From Campylobacter lari subsp. concheus (lineage in GTDB: Bacteria > Campylobacterota > Campylobacteria > Campylobacterales > Campylobacteraceae): 64,000 nucleotides of DNA. Below the pieces are notes generated by a model. The model made no database searches, had not been told where the DNA came from, and saw only the letters and a program-made list of their open reading frames with translations. Below are positions 27,601 to 38,175 of the stretch, one piece after another; positions within the stretch are counted from its first letter, which is position 1; each line of letters starts with the position of its first letter. Position numbers and translations under genes: made by a program. The stretch lies in assembly GCF_008245025.1 (NCBI RefSeq), contig NZ_CP043426.1:1302001-1366000 (forward strand). Reading direction: 5' to 3'.

Positions 27601-28273
27601 TTTTCATCCTATCGCAAAGTATTGCAAATGCCGCACTAACATTTAAACTATCAAAATCATTGTACATTTTTATACCTACACACTCATCGCATTTTTTAAG
27701 CACCTTTGGTGCTATACCAAAACCCTCACTTCCCATAATCAAAACTTTTTTATCTTTGGCCTTGATAGTATGTATATCACTACCTCCGCTTGCACCAGCA
27801 TAGATATAAAAACCTTTTTGTTTTAATTCATTTATCATGCTTAAAATATCATCATTTAAAACTATTTTCATATCTAAAGCTGCGCCACTACTTGCGCGAA
27901 TAACTCCATCCATAGCCACGCTTTTAGCTACCAAAATAATCCCATCAGCGCCCAAAGCATAAGCACTACGCACGATAGCGCCTATATTTCCAACATCGCT
28001 AATATTATATAAAATAACTATAAAATCTTTTTCTTTTAAACCCTCAAAAGAGCTAAATTCAAACTCATCAATTTCCATTAAAAAACCTTGATGATTTCCA
28101 CCTCTTGCCAAACTTTGCGCGGCCTTAAAATCAAGTTTTTTAATTTTTTTTGATGCCTTTACTATTTTTGAAAAATCAGCTTTTTCACATTCTTTTGCTA
28201 AATAAATTTCCTTAATTTTTTCTTTGTGTTTTTCTAAGATATAAAAAAACACTTGCTTACCATAAACTATCAT
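27593..28273 (-). CDS. TrmH/SpoU-family rRNA 2'-O-methyltransferase (RlmB-like)
   Basis: 226-residue SPOUT methyltransferase. Motif 1 YNISDVGNIGAIVRSAYALGADG, motif 2 LIMGSEGFGI and motif 3 NDFDSLNVSAAFAILC give the knotted SAM site. The N-terminal 70 residues form the L30e-like RNA-binding domain. RlmB (G2251 of 23S rRNA) is the likeliest role. It overlaps the RodZ-like gene by eight bases. Confidence 0.88.
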   Translation of the reverse strand: MIVYGKQVFFYILEKHKEKIKEIYLAKECEKADFSKIVKASKKIKKLDFKAAQSLARGGNHQGFLMEIDEFEFSSFEGLKEKDFIVILYNISDVGNIGAIVRSAYALGADGIILVAKSVAMDGVIRASSGAALDMKIVLNDDILSMINELKQKGFYIYAGASGGSDIHTIKAKDKKVLIMGSEGFGIAPKVLKKCDECVGIKMYNDFDSLNVSAAFAILCDRMKNG

Positions 28274-28292
28274 TTTTAAATAATAACCAAAT

Positions 28293-29111
28293 TCAACTTA
28301 AAAGCAGTTTTTGATAATTTTCTTTTGGAGATTTTGCATTGATTTTTGAAAGAAGCTTTGCCTTTGTTTTTAAAGGTAAATCAAGTTCATAAATATCTTG
28401 TTCACGCAAGGTATTTTGGTGAAATTGCTTTTCTTTAGCACTTACGACTACACACCATTCACCACGCAAGTCCATTGTTTTTAATTTTTCTAAAGTTTCT
28501 AAGGCATTTGCTCTAAATTTGGCTTCAAATTTCTTTGTTGCTTCTTTTATGATAAAAATTTCTCTTAAAGGATCAATTTTACTAATTTCTTCTACTAAAT
28601 TAAGTATTCTAGTGGGTGCTTCATAGACTATACTAGGATAAGGATTAAACATTAATTTTTCAATATCTTTTTGTCTTTGAGGATTTTTATTAGCCAAAAA
28701 ACCCATAAAAATAAATTCTTTTTTACAAAACGCACTTGAAACTAATGCAAGCAAAGCGGCATTTGACCCTGCCAAGACTTCATAATCAATATTATTTTTA
28801 ATGGCATATTCAATTAAAAATTGCCCCGGATCGCTAACACCCGGCATACCTGCATCACTCAAATATGCAATATCTTGTTCAAAAAAATCACCATCTATTT
28901 TTGCTAAAAAATCTTTTTCATTATGAGTGTGCAAGGCTAGATATTTATCAGGTTTTATTTTTAAATTAAATTTTTCATTAAGGAGATGAATTAAGGATTT
29001 GCAAACTCTAGTATCTTCGCATAAAAAGAGTTTGCATTTTTTTAAAATTTCTAAAGAATGAAAAGAAATATCGTTTAAATTTCCTATGGGCGTAGGAATA
29101 AAATATAACAT
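28293..29111 (-). CDS. rsmI: 16S rRNA (cytidine1402-2'-O)-methyltransferase
   Basis: 272-residue tetrapyrrole-methylase-fold enzyme. PTPIGNLNDISFHSLEILK, EDTRVCKSLI, YLSDAGMPGVSDPG and the later VYEAPTRILNLVEEI are the RsmI blocks. The stop of rpmE and the start of rsmI share base 29111 (TAATG). Confidence 0.95.
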   Translation of the reverse strand: MLYFIPTPIGNLNDISFHSLEILKKCKLFLCEDTRVCKSLIHLLNEKFNLKIKPDKYLALHTHNEKDFLAKIDGDFFEQDIAYLSDAGMPGVSDPGQFLIEYAIKNNIDYEVLAGSNAALLALVSSAFCKKEFIFMGFLANKNPQRQKDIEKLMFNPYPSIVYEAPTRILNLVEEISKIDPLREIFIIKEATKKFEAKFRANALETLEKLKTMDLRGEWCVVVSAKEKQFHQNTLREQDIYELDLPLKTKAKLLSKINAKSPKENYQKLLLS

Positions 29112-29311
29112 TATTGCATTGCGTATTTTTTCTTAAATTTCTCTACACGACCCGCAGCATCTACGATTTTTTCACTACCTGTAAAAAATGGATGGCAGTT
29201 TGAACAAATATCAACTTTAATTTCTGGTTTATTTGACTTAGTAGTAAAAGAATTTCCACAAGCGCAACTAACTTTGCATTCTACATATTCTGGGTGAATT
29301 TCTTTTTTCAT
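29111..29311 (-). CDS. rpmE: 50S ribosomal protein L31 (zinc form)
   Basis: 66 residues, [20 protein letters not shown], with cysteines at the C-x3-CxC and CSNCHPFF positions, the zinc-binding C+ type. TATATAAT at 29343-29350 (minus) and AAAAAGGATAAAC give it its own promoter and ribosome site. Confidence 0.96.
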   Translation of the reverse strand: MKKEIHPEYVECKVSCACGNSFTTKSNKPEIKVDICSNCHPFFTGSEKIVDAAGRVEKFKKKYAMQ

Positions 29312-29342
29312 TGTTTATCCTTTTTCAAAACATTAAGGCATA

Positions 29343-29348
29343 ATTATA
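29343..29348 (-). promoter_or_regulatory. Putative -10 box for rpmE-rsmI
   Basis: Minus strand TTTATATAATTATGC has a perfect TATAAT 31 bases before the rpmE ATG, in the 77-base gap after rsmE. Confidence 0.55.
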
Positions 29349-29388
29349 TAAATTTTTATATAAAAAATAGCTAAATTTAAGCGTGTTT

Positions 29389-30051
29389 TTAAATTATGAA
29401 TTTTGAAGCAACCCCTATTAAAGCTGTTTGTGCTTTAAGTATAAAATCAGCCTGTAATTTTGCTTTTTTTACACTCTCCTCTCTTTCTTTTTGCGAAAAT
29501 CCACCTTCAGCTCCAATTAAAAATACATGCTTATTAGGTTCAAAACTCATCAAATCTTCACCTTCAAAGTCTATTAAAACAATATTTTCATAAACTTGCT
29601 GAAATTTTTTAAAATCATCAAAGCTTTCAAGCTCCATTAAAGAAGCACGACCGCATTGTTGGGATGATTCAATAAGAATCTTTTCCATTCTTTTAAAATC
29701 TAATTTAAAATTCTTTTGTGAATAATCCATATACACAAAAGAAAGCTTAGCTACTCCAAGTTCATTTAAAAAAGGTAAGGTTTTTTCTATAATCTTTGGA
29801 TCAATCACCGCTAAAGCCAAATGTAAATGCATTTTTAATTCTTGTTTTTCGTCTTTTTTATCCAGTAAATTTAATACACATGAGCGTCTAGAAAACTCTA
29901 TGCATTCATAAGTGTAAGCAAAAAAATCCTTTAAATTTTTTAATATAATTTTATCGCCTACTTTAACTCTTCTAGCTTTTAAATGTAAAAAAGCTTCATT
30001 TTCTAACTCTAAATTTAAAGCACCGCTTTGTGGGTGATACAAAAATCGCAT
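29389..30051 (-). CDS. rsmE: 16S rRNA (uracil1498-N3)-methyltransferase
   Basis: SPOUT-class methyltransferase. VIDPKIIEKTLPFLNELGV, SSQQCGRASL and LIGAEGGFSQKE are the RsmE signatures. The frame is open to 30108, but those extra residues (MFGYIFTFCALFASKVLFL) overlap the end of the upstream gene. The ATG at 30051 begins MRFLYHPQSG, the normal RsmE N terminus, and forms a TAATG overlap, so 220 residues is preferred. Confidence 0.92.
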   Translation of the reverse strand: MRFLYHPQSGALNLELENEAFLHLKARRVKVGDKIILKNLKDFFAYTYECIEFSRRSCVLNLLDKKDEKQELKMHLHLALAVIDPKIIEKTLPFLNELGVAKLSFVYMDYSQKNFKLDFKRMEKILIESSQQCGRASLMELESFDDFKKFQQVYENIVLIDFEGEDLMSFEPNKHVFLIGAEGGFSQKEREESVKKAKLQADFILKAQTALIGVASKFII

Positions 30052-30461
30052 TAAAAATAAAACCTTTGAAGCAAATAAGGCACAAAAAGTAAAAATATAC
30101 CCGAACACAAAATAAAAAAGCTTAAAAATCTAAATTTAGCATAACGTTTAAACAATCTTGCTTTTTTAAATAAAACAAATTGATAAATAGCCAAAGCAAA
30201 AATAAAAATCCAACAAAACCACATGGAAAGCATGTATAAATTTAACTCAAAATGCTTTAAAGCCCAAAGCAAACTTCCTGTAAAAAGTGTAATTGCTAAA
30301 AATAAATAATAAATTGGCAAAAATAGGCGAATTCTTTTTATAAAAATAAACTCTTGCGAAAAACTACTTTGAGTTAAATACAAATAAAATAACATTAAAA
30401 AGCCATTTGCGTATAAACTATATACATGCAATGCTAAAAAAAACTCATAACTTTGATCCAT
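30051..30461 (-). CDS. Four-helix integral membrane protein of unknown function
   Basis: 136 residues, about four hydrophobic helices (near 8-28, 45-67, 75-95 and 110-130), with Arg/Lys-rich loops on one side. No motif recognised. The ATG at 30461 overlaps the stop of the small lipoprotein gene (TGATG); a GTG three bases earlier is the alternative. Corresponds by position to C. jejuni Cj0157c. Confidence 0.75.
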   Translation of the reverse strand: MDQSYEFFLALHVYSLYANGFLMLFYLYLTQSSFSQEFIFIKRIRLFLPIYYLFLAITLFTGSLLWALKHFELNLYMLSMWFCWIFIFALAIYQFVLFKKARLFKRYAKFRFLSFFILCSGIFLLFVPYLLQRFYF

Positions 30462-30661
30462 CACTGTCCTTGTGTGTTATTTTCATCTTTGATATCATCA
30501 TCTACAGGTATAGGAAGCGTGTCATCATCTATAATAACATTAGAATCGCTTTGCTCAATTTGAACTTGTTCAGTCTGCACCTCTTTTTTTACGCTTGTAT
30601 CTTCTTGGCTTGAGCAAGCAATAAAAAACAATAATGGCACGATCAATAAAATCTTTTTCAT
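30461..30661 (-). CDS. Small acidic lipoprotein
   Basis: 66-residue precursor. The signal sequence ends FFIAC|SSQ, a lipobox with Cys17 as the acylation site. The mature 50 residues are strongly acidic (DDDTLPIPVDDDIKDE) and Gln-rich, with no fold evident. It is joined by one-base overlaps to queD upstream and to the membrane protein downstream. Function unknown. Confidence 0.75.
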   Translation of the reverse strand: MKKILLIVPLLFFIACSSQEDTSVKKEVQTEQVQIEQSDSNVIIDDDTLPIPVDDDIKDENNTQGQ

Positions 30662-31245
30662 TACACCTCCTTTTGATTAATAAAAACAAAATTTGTATCT
30701 TGAAGTTTTTTAAAAAAATCTTTATCTTTCCATTCATCACTTATAGCTTGTGAAAATTCAATATCTGCCAAATTTATCTTTGGTAAAAACTCACTATAAG
30801 CATCTTCTCTAAAACCTTGTGCATAGCCTGTTCTTGTTTCATGCACAATAATACTTTTCAAACTAACACCTTGCTCGCCATTGACCATCTTAGTCTTTAA
30901 AAGCAAGGTATCTATCAACACAAAAAATATGCGTACAAAATTTTCCGCACTTACATTCACAGGTAAACTTACCCATCTTTGTGAGTGCTTTTTCATATCT
31001 TCTAAATAAACTTTATCATCATCTTTAAAAAGTGTAATAGCATGATCGAAACTATCAATAATTTGTTTTATTTCATCTTTTAACAAACCAAAATCATACA
31101 CCATTCCCGCATTGTCAAGGTATTTACTCTCAAGTAAAATTTCTACCTTATAAGAGTGGCCATGTATGCTTGTTTTGCATCGTTTGGAGCTACAAAATCT
31201 AACAATATGAGCATTTTCAAATTCAAACATTTTTCTAATAATCAT
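30661..31245 (-). CDS. queD: 6-carboxy-5,6,7,8-tetrahydropterin synthase QueD
   Basis: 194-residue T-fold zinc enzyme that converts dihydroneopterin triphosphate to carboxytetrahydropterin for queuosine. [28 protein letters not shown] provides the cysteine and the three zinc histidines (with the HGH pair), and [21 protein letters not shown] the substrate region. At 194 residues it is longer than minimal QueD and carries an insert. It overlaps queE by four bases. Confidence 0.9.
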   Translation of the reverse strand: MIIRKMFEFENAHIVRFCSSKRCKTSIHGHSYKVEILLESKYLDNAGMVYDFGLLKDEIKQIIDSFDHAITLFKDDDKVYLEDMKKHSQRWVSLPVNVSAENFVRIFFVLIDTLLLKTKMVNGEQGVSLKSIIVHETRTGYAQGFREDAYSEFLPKINLADIEFSQAISDEWKDKDFFKKLQDTNFVFINQKEV

Positions 31246-31991
31246 ACGCCTTCTTTATCTCCCCAAATTCTAATATGCAATCTATCGGAGTAATTATATC
31301 CATTTTTTATACAAAATTCAGCAACACTTAAGGCATTTTTAGAAATTTCTTCTTCACTTGACCCCATAGGCATGCAAAACACCTCATTTTCACAAATTTG
31401 TAAAATTTCATTGATTTCGTTTAAGGCTTTACTTTCTTGTAAAAAATCCTTATCTAAAACAAATTTATAAAAACTATCTTTAGCATAATGTTTAAAAGCT
31501 TTCAAGGCTTTTTCATTAATCCTTTTTTCTTTTTTTACACCACTATTGCTAAGCTTTACACCCAAAGCAAAATAACATTTTTTATACAAAGGATATTTTT
31601 CAAAATCAATTTCAATGCTTGCATTTGTTTCAAAATGCACTTTAAAGTCATTTTCTAAAAGCAAATTAACAAAACACAAAAAATCTTTATTTTGATAATT
31701 TAACAAAGGCTCTCCACCCGTAATGACAACTATAGCTTTGTGTGAATCTGCTAGTTTTAAAACCTCATCAAAAAGCTTTGCTGAAGTATAGGTTTTATAA
31801 CAAGCTTTAAATTCTTTGGTAAAAACGGCTCTTATAGTATCACAGCCCAAAAGTATTTTAGAATCTTTTTCTTTTTTTACTCCAAAGCCTACGCAATTAA
31901 AATTACATCCAACAAACCTTACAAATATAGCTAAATTTCCACTATATTTTCCCTCACCCTGCAAGCTTAAAAAAGTTTCAACAACTTCCAT
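31242..31991 (-). CDS. queE: 7-carboxy-7-deazaguanine synthase QueE (atypical cysteine spacing)
   Basis: Radical SAM enzyme that contracts the pterin ring in queuosine synthesis. [19 protein letters not shown] is the QueE N terminus and [10 protein letters not shown] the SAM-binding motif. The cluster cysteines are Cys29, Cys33 and Cys50 in [17 protein letters not shown], so the usual CX3CX2C (or the CX14CX2C of some QueE) is here CX3CX16C, with a charged 16-residue insert. All three cysteines remain, so activity is expected. It is between queD and moaA with overlaps on both sides. Confidence 0.9.
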   Translation of the reverse strand: MEVVETFLSLQGEGKYSGNLAIFVRFVGCNFNCVGFGVKKEKDSKILLGCDTIRAVFTKEFKACYKTYTSAKLFDEVLKLADSHKAIVVITGGEPLLNYQNKDFLCFVNLLLENDFKVHFETNASIEIDFEKYPLYKKCYFALGVKLSNSGVKKEKRINEKALKAFKHYAKDSFYKFVLDKDFLQESKALNEINEILQICENEVFCMPMGSSEEEISKNALSVAEFCIKNGYNYSDRLHIRIWGDKEGV

Positions 31992-32962
31992 TATCCACCT
32001 GTTTGATAAAAGGCTCTTGTGGAGCTTTGGTTGGCTTCATTTCCTGCCCATCTATTTTTTTCTGATTTGTTTTTTATCACGGTTTTTAAAACTTCACAAG
32101 CACCTGCTATGTCTTTATTGCGTATGGCCTTTTTAATGCTTAAAGCCTCATCATAATATAAACAAGGTATTAAAAACCCTTCGGCTGAAAGTCTTATACG
32201 GTTACAACTATCGCAAAAATCATGGCTATGTGGATCAATAATACCAAACTTATACCCATCTTCAAGTTCATAAATAGTTGCAGGTGCATTTGGACTTTTT
32301 TGTCCTTGTTTAAAAGAATACTTTTGAGCAATAATATTTAAAATTTCTGCTGATTTTAAGCCTTTCAAATCCCCGTAAGCATGGTAATTTTCCATAAATT
32401 CTATAAAGCGAATTTGGCTTTTGCGCGCTTTGGCAAATTCTAAAAGATCGATAAATTCACTATCATTAATCCCTTTAAGAGCTACGGTGTTAAATTTAAT
32501 ATTAAAGCCTAATTCTAAAGCCTCATTAATACCATTTAACACATCCTTAAGTATGTTTTTTTGGGCTAATTTAAAAGCTACTTCTTCTTTTAAGGTATCT
32601 AAAGAGATATTAATTCTTTTTAAACCTGCTTGTCTTAAATCTTTTGCTTGTTGTTTTAATAAAGAAGCATTAGTAGTAAGTGCTAAGTCTATATCCTGTT
32701 TATACTCACTAATCATAGCAATAAATTTATGTAAATCTTTTCTTACTAAAGGCTCGCCACCTGTAATACGAATTTTTTTAACCCCTTCATCAATACAAAC
32801 TTTAACAAACATAAAAAGTTCTTCAAATGATAAAAGATTTTCCTTAGCACTCCATTCAAATGGAGTTTTTGGCATACAATAAAGGCAACGAAAATTACAT
32901 CTTTGTGTTACTGAAATTCTTAAATAATCTATTACTCTTCCATAGCTATCTACTAACATCAA
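31991..32962 (-). CDS. moaA: GTP 3',8-cyclase MoaA
   Basis: 323-residue radical SAM enzyme for the first step of molybdenum cofactor synthesis. The SAM cluster site [11 protein letters not shown] is canonical, ITGGEPLVR binds SAM, the second cluster uses [14 protein letters not shown] with a further CLYY cysteine, and the C terminus ends in the required Gly-Gly. Its TAA overlaps the queE ATG. Confidence 0.96.
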   Translation of the reverse strand: MMLVDSYGRVIDYLRISVTQRCNFRCLYCMPKTPFEWSAKENLLSFEELFMFVKVCIDEGVKKIRITGGEPLVRKDLHKFIAMISEYKQDIDLALTTNASLLKQQAKDLRQAGLKRINISLDTLKEEVAFKLAQKNILKDVLNGINEALELGFNIKFNTVALKGINDSEFIDLLEFAKARKSQIRFIEFMENYHAYGDLKGLKSAEILNIIAQKYSFKQGQKSPNAPATIYELEDGYKFGIIDPHSHDFCDSCNRIRLSAEGFLIPCLYYDEALSIKKAIRNKDIAGACEVLKTVIKNKSEKNRWAGNEANQSSTRAFYQTGG

Positions 32963-32968
32963 AGGCCT

Positions 32969-33490
32969 TTACAATAATTTATTAAATTTCAAAATAAGCT
33001 CAACTCTACCCATACCTATACGCAAATCTTTAGCAATTTGCTCAATGGATTTTTTTTGATTAAAAAGCTCTATTACCTTTTGTTCTTCATTATCATAGCT
33101 TGGGCTTAATTTTGTAATACTTTGGGTTTTTTGTTCTAAATTTAATAAACGATTTTTTTGCTCACTTTGAAATTCTTCAATCACCTCTTCTACTTCTTTT
33201 AAAGCGCTTAAAATAGGAATAATATTTTGATTAATTTTTTGTTCTAATACTTGCAAAAGCTCTTCTTTTAATTCTTCTTTAATGGCTTCAGTATCTATTT
33301 CTTTTTTTTCTTGCTCTTGCTCATCTAAACTTTCTTTTTTTAAATAATGATATTGCTTATTTAAATCTTCTATCATCTTACCAAGCTCATTAATCTTAGC
33401 AATACTTTCTTTTTCTTTTATCATCATATAAGCAAACATAGCAAAAATTAATAAAGCTACCACAAGCCACAATAATATATCACTACCCAT
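32969..33490 (-). CDS. Membrane-anchored coiled-coil protein with C-terminal HTH (DUF2802/DUF6115-like)
   Basis: 173 residues: one N-terminal membrane helix (about 6-24), a long charged coiled coil (about 25-125) and a C-terminal helix-turn-helix-like end EQKVIELFNQKKSIEQIAKD-LRIGMGRVELIL. This layout matches short motility-associated membrane proteins of the DUF2802/SwrB kind, whose function is unclear. It overlaps the upstream unknown gene by eight bases. Function not assigned. Confidence 0.65.
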   Translation of the reverse strand: MGSDILLWLVVALLIFAMFAYMMIKEKESIAKINELGKMIEDLNKQYHYLKKESLDEQEQEKKEIDTEAIKEELKEELLQVLEQKINQNIIPILSALKEVEEVIEEFQSEQKNRLLNLEQKTQSITKLSPSYDNEEQKVIELFNQKKSIEQIAKDLRIGMGRVELILKFNKLL

Positions 33491-33986
33491 TTTCTTGCTC
33501 CTTTAAAATCTTAATCATCGCTCTTTGCATATTTGCTACAAAATTATCATACGCAAGCTCATCTTCTGCTTTTATTTGTGTGATTTTTGCCTCATTTTCA
33601 TTTAAGGCTTTAAAAAAAATACTAATTTTTTGACCATTTAATTCAAATCTTGCATAATATTCCTCATCTTGAGTCAAACACTTATCTTTAAACCGAATGT
33701 GTGCAAAATTTACACCCACCGCAAAGGCTTTATATTTTAAATCTGTAAATAATTTTGTTTTATTGATATCATTTTTTATCAAATACAATTCTTGCTTTAT
33801 ATCCATAAGCAAATCAAAAATAATTTGCTCACCTTCGCTAAATTCCACTCTTGAAGCAAGCTTTTTCCATTTGCTTAAATTAACATAATTATTACTTGAA
33901 AGATATTCTTGCAAAAACTCTTCATATCTTTCTTTACTCTCTTCAAACTCAAGCTCTAACGAACTTTTAAAAAAATTTATCTCCAT
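33483..33986 (-). CDS. Conserved protein of unknown function (possible PilZ-like fold)
   Basis: 167 residues, no signal or membrane helix. The N-terminal half is helical; the C-terminal half has a strand pattern AFAVGVNFAHIRFKDKCLTQ-EEYYARFELNGQKISIFFKAL that recalls degenerate PilZ domains (GxxF...L..G..Y..R), but the RxxxR and DxSxxG c-di-GMP motifs are absent. It overlaps the prenyltransferase gene by ten bases and the DUF2802-like gene by eight. Function not assigned. Confidence 0.65.
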   Translation of the reverse strand: MEINFFKSSLELEFEESKERYEEFLQEYLSSNNYVNLSKWKKLASRVEFSEGEQIIFDLLMDIKQELYLIKNDINKTKLFTDLKYKAFAVGVNFAHIRFKDKCLTQDEEYYARFELNGQKISIFFKALNENEAKITQIKAEDELAYDNFVANMQRAMIKILKEQENG

Positions 33987-34852
33987 AAAAGATCAACCCA
34001 AATAAATATAAAAAACACTATACTTAAATACCCATTTAAAGTAAAAAATGCTTTATCGATTTTTGCAAAATTCTTTCTAACAATGCGGTGCTCAAAAAAT
34101 AAAATAATCGCACTAATTATCACGCCCAAAAAGGCAATATTTCCCGTTGGAGCCACCCAAACAAATAAAAGCCAAAAAAGTACTGCTAAAACATGACAAA
34201 ACGCTGAGATAAATAAGGTTGCATCAAGCCCAAATTTAGCAGGTATAGAGTGCAAGCCTGTTTTTTTATCATATTCCATATCTTGCAAAGCATAAAGCAA
34301 ATCAAACCCAGCCGTCCAAAAAGTAACACCCAAACACAAAATCACACTATAAATTTCAATACTTCCCAAAACTACAATGCTACCTGCAATAGGAGCAAGT
34401 CCTAAGCAAAATCCTAATACTAAATGCGCTAAGGATGAAAATCTTTTAAAAGCTGAATAAATAGCTAAAATAAACAATACCGGTAAAGAAAGAGCAAAGG
34501 CTAGCTTATTAATAAAATAACTTGCCAAAACAAAAATAATAGCATTTAAAATAATAAAAAGTAAAATACTAGTTTTGCCTATACGCCCATCGATATTAGG
34601 TCTATTTGCGCATCTTGGATTATTTTTATCAATATCCTCATCCATCAAACGATTAATCGCCATTGCAAAATTTCTTGCACTCACTGCACAAATAACACCC
34701 AAAAACAAAGCCTTAAAACCAAACCAAGTACTATCATTTAAAATAACAGAAGCCACAATCATTGAAGTGAATAAAAAGGGTAAAGCAAAAATAGAATGCT
34801 TAAAAACTATCAAGTCTAAAATATCTTTCAATTTTTCTTTTAATATAGGCAT
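33977..34852 (-). CDS. UbiA-family prenyltransferase (MqnP-like)
   Basis: 291-residue integral membrane enzyme with about eight helices. The two Asp-rich motifs NRLMDEDIDKNNPR and DMEYDKKTGLHSIP coordinate Mg-prenyl diphosphate. Campylobacter makes menaquinone by the futalosine route, so prenylation of the dihydroxynaphthoate precursor (MqnP) is a more probable role than 4-hydroxybenzoate prenylation, despite frequent ubiA labels. Divergent from miaA, with possible overlapping -10 boxes in the 69-base gap (TAAAAT minus 34883-34888, TATGAT plus 34879-34884). Confidence 0.87.
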   Translation of the reverse strand: MPILKEKLKDILDLIVFKHSIFALPFLFTSMIVASVILNDSTWFGFKALFLGVICAVSARNFAMAINRLMDEDIDKNNPRCANRPNIDGRIGKTSILLFIILNAIIFVLASYFINKLAFALSLPVLFILAIYSAFKRFSSLAHLVLGFCLGLAPIAGSIVVLGSIEIYSVILCLGVTFWTAGFDLLYALQDMEYDKKTGLHSIPAKFGLDATLFISAFCHVLAVLFWLLFVWVAPTGNIAFLGVIISAIILFFEHRIVRKNFAKIDKAFFTLNGYLSIVFFIFIWVDLLWR

Positions 34853-34921
34853 TTTTTCTCTTTATAATATATTTTTGTTATGATTTTACTAAAATAATTT
34901 TAAATTTAGGATATTTTTACG

Positions 34922-35797
34922 ATGTTTTTTGAATTTGCACTCATTGGAACCACTGCAAGTGGCAAAACAGAACTTGCTAATAAACTAGCTTATGAATTTA
35001 ACGCAAGTATTTTAAGCCTTGATAGTCTTTGTGTGTATAAACAAATCAACATCGCTTCGGCAAAAACAGAGCAAAAAACCCTAGATGAGCTTGATTATTT
35101 TGGTATAAATTTGTTAAATGTCAATGAGCATTTTAACATTGCTTTGTTTTTTGAAGAATACAAAAAAGCAAAAGCCTTTGCTCAAAAAAACAATCAAATG
35201 CTTATCATCACAGGCGGAACTAGTTTTTATCTAAAAGCCTTAATGGATGGTTTGAGTGAAAATTTTAAAGAGAGCCAAAGCACGCTAAGTAATGATGAAA
35301 TTTATCATTTAATGATAAAAATTGATCCACAAGCAAAAATAGAAAAAAACGATACTTATCGTTTGAAAAAATGGCTTGGAATTTATGAGCAAACTAATAA
35401 AGTTCCAAGTGAAGTTTTAAAAGAAACCAAACAAGAGGCTTTGATTAAAAAACTTGATATTTTTGAAATTTCTTGGCAGAAAGATCTTTTAGAAAAACGC
35501 ATTATCAAGCGCACTAAAAATATGCTAAATGAGGGCTTAATAGAGGAAGCTAAAATGTTATTTGATAATTATGATCATCATTTAAAAGCACTAAATTCTA
35601 TAGGCTTAAAAGAATGTAAAGAGTTTTTAGATAAAAAAATAAATTTAAATGAGCTTGAAGAGCTCATCATCATCCACACAAGACAACTTGCCAAAAGACA
35701 AAGAACTTTTAATAAAAAATTCAATAAAGAAATTTTAGATTTTCAAAGTGCTTATGAGAATTTAAAAGCTTATATTTTAAAAAAATATCAAGGCTGA
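34922..35797 (+). CDS. miaA: tRNA dimethylallyltransferase
   Basis: 291-residue enzyme adding the isopentenyl group to A37 of tRNAs reading UNN codons. [18 protein letters not shown] is the P-loop, [17 protein letters not shown] the conserved D-S-x-Q-Y-like block, and [16 protein letters not shown] the GGT(G/S) block. The last ten bases overlap the pflA 3' end on the other strand. Confidence 0.95.
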   Translation: MFFEFALIGTTASGKTELANKLAYEFNASILSLDSLCVYKQINIASAKTEQKTLDELDYFGINLLNVNEHFNIALFFEEYKKAKAFAQKNNQMLIITGGTSFYLKALMDGLSENFKESQSTLSNDEIYHLMIKIDPQAKIEKNDTYRLKKWLGIYEQTNKVPSEVLKETKQEALIKKLDIFEISWQKDLLEKRIIKRTKNMLNEGLIEEAKMLFDNYDHHLKALNSIGLKECKEFLDKKINLNELEELIIIHTRQLAKRQRTFNKKFNKEILDFQSAYENLKAYILKKYQG

Positions 35798-38151
35798 GTA
35801 TTTAAAATATTTAATTTATCTTTACATAAATTTTGCCAATTGCTCGTTGCGTTAATATCTATACAATTTTGTAAACTTTGTTTTTGATTTTGCACATCTT
35901 TTAAATCTTCATAAATATTACTTTGCACATAAAAAACTCTTGCGCGCTCATCATCTTTTAAAGGATTAGCAAGTAAATCTTTAAACAAAGTTAAGGCTTT
36001 TTGAGCTTGATTGCTTTGTTTTAAAGCTTTGATATAGATGAATTCTAAATCAGGACTAAAAAGATTTACCCCCTTTAAGTTTTGATAATCAATAGCCTTT
36101 GGAGCATAGTTTAAAATACTTGTTAGAAAATTATTTTTTTCACAATAACGCAAAAATTCATAATATAATTCCACCATACGATAATTCATAGGAAATTGCT
36201 CCAGTTTTTGTAAAGTTCTTATCATGGCATTATAATCTTGCAATCTAAGCTCAGCAAAAAACTTAATATAATTTGCTTCAAATTTTTCATTATCACTAAT
36301 AATCGTTCTTGTGTCTAAAATATCGTTAATTGTTTTTATAACAAAATTATAACGTTTATCTTTAAGAGCTAAATCAGCACTTTGAAGCTTATAAAAAATA
36401 ATATCATCGTTTTCATTTTCCACTATGTATTTTTTAGCTTCTTCTATGCGCGTTGTGCGTTTAAAACACTCAAGCATTTGCTTTTTATTTTGTATTTTAC
36501 CTCCTATATTATAGGCTTTAAAATCACCATATATTTTAATAGCAGCCAAACACTCATCATTTTTTAATCTTTGCTCTAAAACCAAAATAGCAGCTTGCTC
36601 TAAAAGATTTTTTACTTCTTTATTGGAGTATTTTTCAATATCTTTTTGATAACTTATAACCTTTTCATAATTCTTTTCTTGAAAATATAATTTGACATTA
36701 TCAAACAGCGCCTTACTAGAAATTTCTCCAGCGTATTTTTTCATAATTTCTTCATATTTTTGATGCAAAAAGCTTGCATTAGCATCTTTTAAATATAAAA
36801 AGTTTTTATCTTGTGCTTCTTTAATTAAACTCACATATTCACCCAAAGGAAAATCTTCTGTATAAAGATCTAAATATTTTTGAGCTTTAATATGTTCATT
36901 TGCATTTAATAAAGACAAAGCAAGATCTTTTAACACTCTTTCATATTCTTTATCTACCTTGGTTAAATGCGTAAAAATATACCCATAAATTTTAGAACTC
37001 AAATCATAAACCCTATTATTAGAAAAAGCTTTAGCTAATAATAAAGAATTTTCCAAATCGCTCATGAAAAATTCAGGGTTTGATTCTAAAATTTTATTTG
37101 CTAATTCTTTGGCTTCTTTTATATTTTGTGTCTCTAGATGATTTTTTGATAAAAATAAAGCAGCTCTACTAGCCAAATCTGCATTGGGAGTAGAATAATA
37201 CACATCTTGATAAATATTATTTGCGGTATTTTTTTTACCCAAGTGATATAAATAATCTGCATAATCAAGTAAAGCCATTATAGTATATTTATCACCTTTG
37301 TGTTCAGTATTTAAAGTATCTATAATATATTCAACATTAGATCTTTGCGATAAACCCATATAAACTCTCATCATAATATACATCACTTCTGTATAATCTT
37401 TATCGTTAATATAAGTTCTCACCCATCTTTTAGCATCATCTAACATTTGTTCTAAAATTAGTTGGTCTTTATCAAATTCATAAGTATATAGTTTATTTTG
37501 AGCTCTTAGTTTATAAAGTTCAAATTCATTCATAAATACACTACCCTGGTAACGCTTAATAGCGCTAGTTGCATCCCTTAAAACCTGATCATATTTTTTT
37601 GCTTCATATTCTTGTTTTATACTAAAATAAGCATTAAAATCTGCACTTTTTGAAGTTTCCATAGGATTAGAATTTAAATCTAATGCTCCAATATAAGGCA
37701 TTAATACATCATCAAAATAAATATCAAAATCAAGCCCATCGCTAGGTTTATAATACCTTAAATCTTTAGTAAAAATAAATACAAAATGCTTAGAAGCATC
37801 TTCACTCTGACTTTGAATTTCTTTAGCATTAAAAATATCTTGAGAATAATTAAACATCTTAGCTAAAATTTTAGGATAAATTTTGATTGTCAAAAAAGTT
37901 TGGTGCTTTTCAAAATAAATCGTAAAATCATCAAATTCTTTATTTTGAAACTGCATATTGCTAACACCTAAAACATTGCACTCAAAATGGGTTTTTTCAA
38001 ATTCAAAAACACTTTTGCAAGTAAAATCCTTATCATCTTTTAAATGCAAAAGCGTAAAAGGACGTTTATGTTCCTCCCCTTTGTTAACAATAATTTCAAA
38101 AGAAAATGTATAAGTTATACTTAATAAAAATAAAAATAAAACCCTTATCAT
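35788..38151 (-). CDS. pflA: Paralysed-flagella protein PflA
   Basis: 787 residues with a signal peptide (about 1-17, cut near YTFS|FE). Most of the rest (from about 200) is helical and reads as TPR/SEL-type solenoid repeats ([40 protein letters not shown]). PflA is a periplasmic scaffold of the enlarged Campylobacter flagellar motor, needed for rotation but not assembly. Gene context (next to nuoN, as with Cj1565c) and length support the name. It is 24 bases downstream of nuoN and probably on the nuo transcript. Confidence 0.85.
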   Translation of the reverse strand: MIRVLFLFLLSITYTFSFEIIVNKGEEHKRPFTLLHLKDDKDFTCKSVFEFEKTHFECNVLGVSNMQFQNKEFDDFTIYFEKHQTFLTIKIYPKILAKMFNYSQDIFNAKEIQSQSEDASKHFVFIFTKDLRYYKPSDGLDFDIYFDDVLMPYIGALDLNSNPMETSKSADFNAYFSIKQEYEAKKYDQVLRDATSAIKRYQGSVFMNEFELYKLRAQNKLYTYEFDKDQLILEQMLDDAKRWVRTYINDKDYTEVMYIMMRVYMGLSQRSNVEYIIDTLNTEHKGDKYTIMALLDYADYLYHLGKKNTANNIYQDVYYSTPNADLASRAALFLSKNHLETQNIKEAKELANKILESNPEFFMSDLENSLLLAKAFSNNRVYDLSSKIYGYIFTHLTKVDKEYERVLKDLALSLLNANEHIKAQKYLDLYTEDFPLGEYVSLIKEAQDKNFLYLKDANASFLHQKYEEIMKKYAGEISSKALFDNVKLYFQEKNYEKVISYQKDIEKYSNKEVKNLLEQAAILVLEQRLKNDECLAAIKIYGDFKAYNIGGKIQNKKQMLECFKRTTRIEEAKKYIVENENDDIIFYKLQSADLALKDKRYNFVIKTINDILDTRTIISDNEKFEANYIKFFAELRLQDYNAMIRTLQKLEQFPMNYRMVELYYEFLRYCEKNNFLTSILNYAPKAIDYQNLKGVNLFSPDLEFIYIKALKQSNQAQKALTLFKDLLANPLKDDERARVFYVQSNIYEDLKDVQNQKQSLQNCIDINATSNWQNLCKDKLNILNTQP

Positions 38152-38175
38152 AAGCGTGATTATAGCAATATTATT

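Noticed and set aside
30052-30108. N-terminal extension of rsmE
   Set aside because: Extension overlaps the upstream gene and is hydrophobic; the ATG at 30051 gives the normal RsmE start with a TAATG junction.
32421-32882. 153-residue plus-strand frame opposite moaA
   Set aside because: moaA is complete with canonical cluster motifs; the opposite frame has no recognisable domain.
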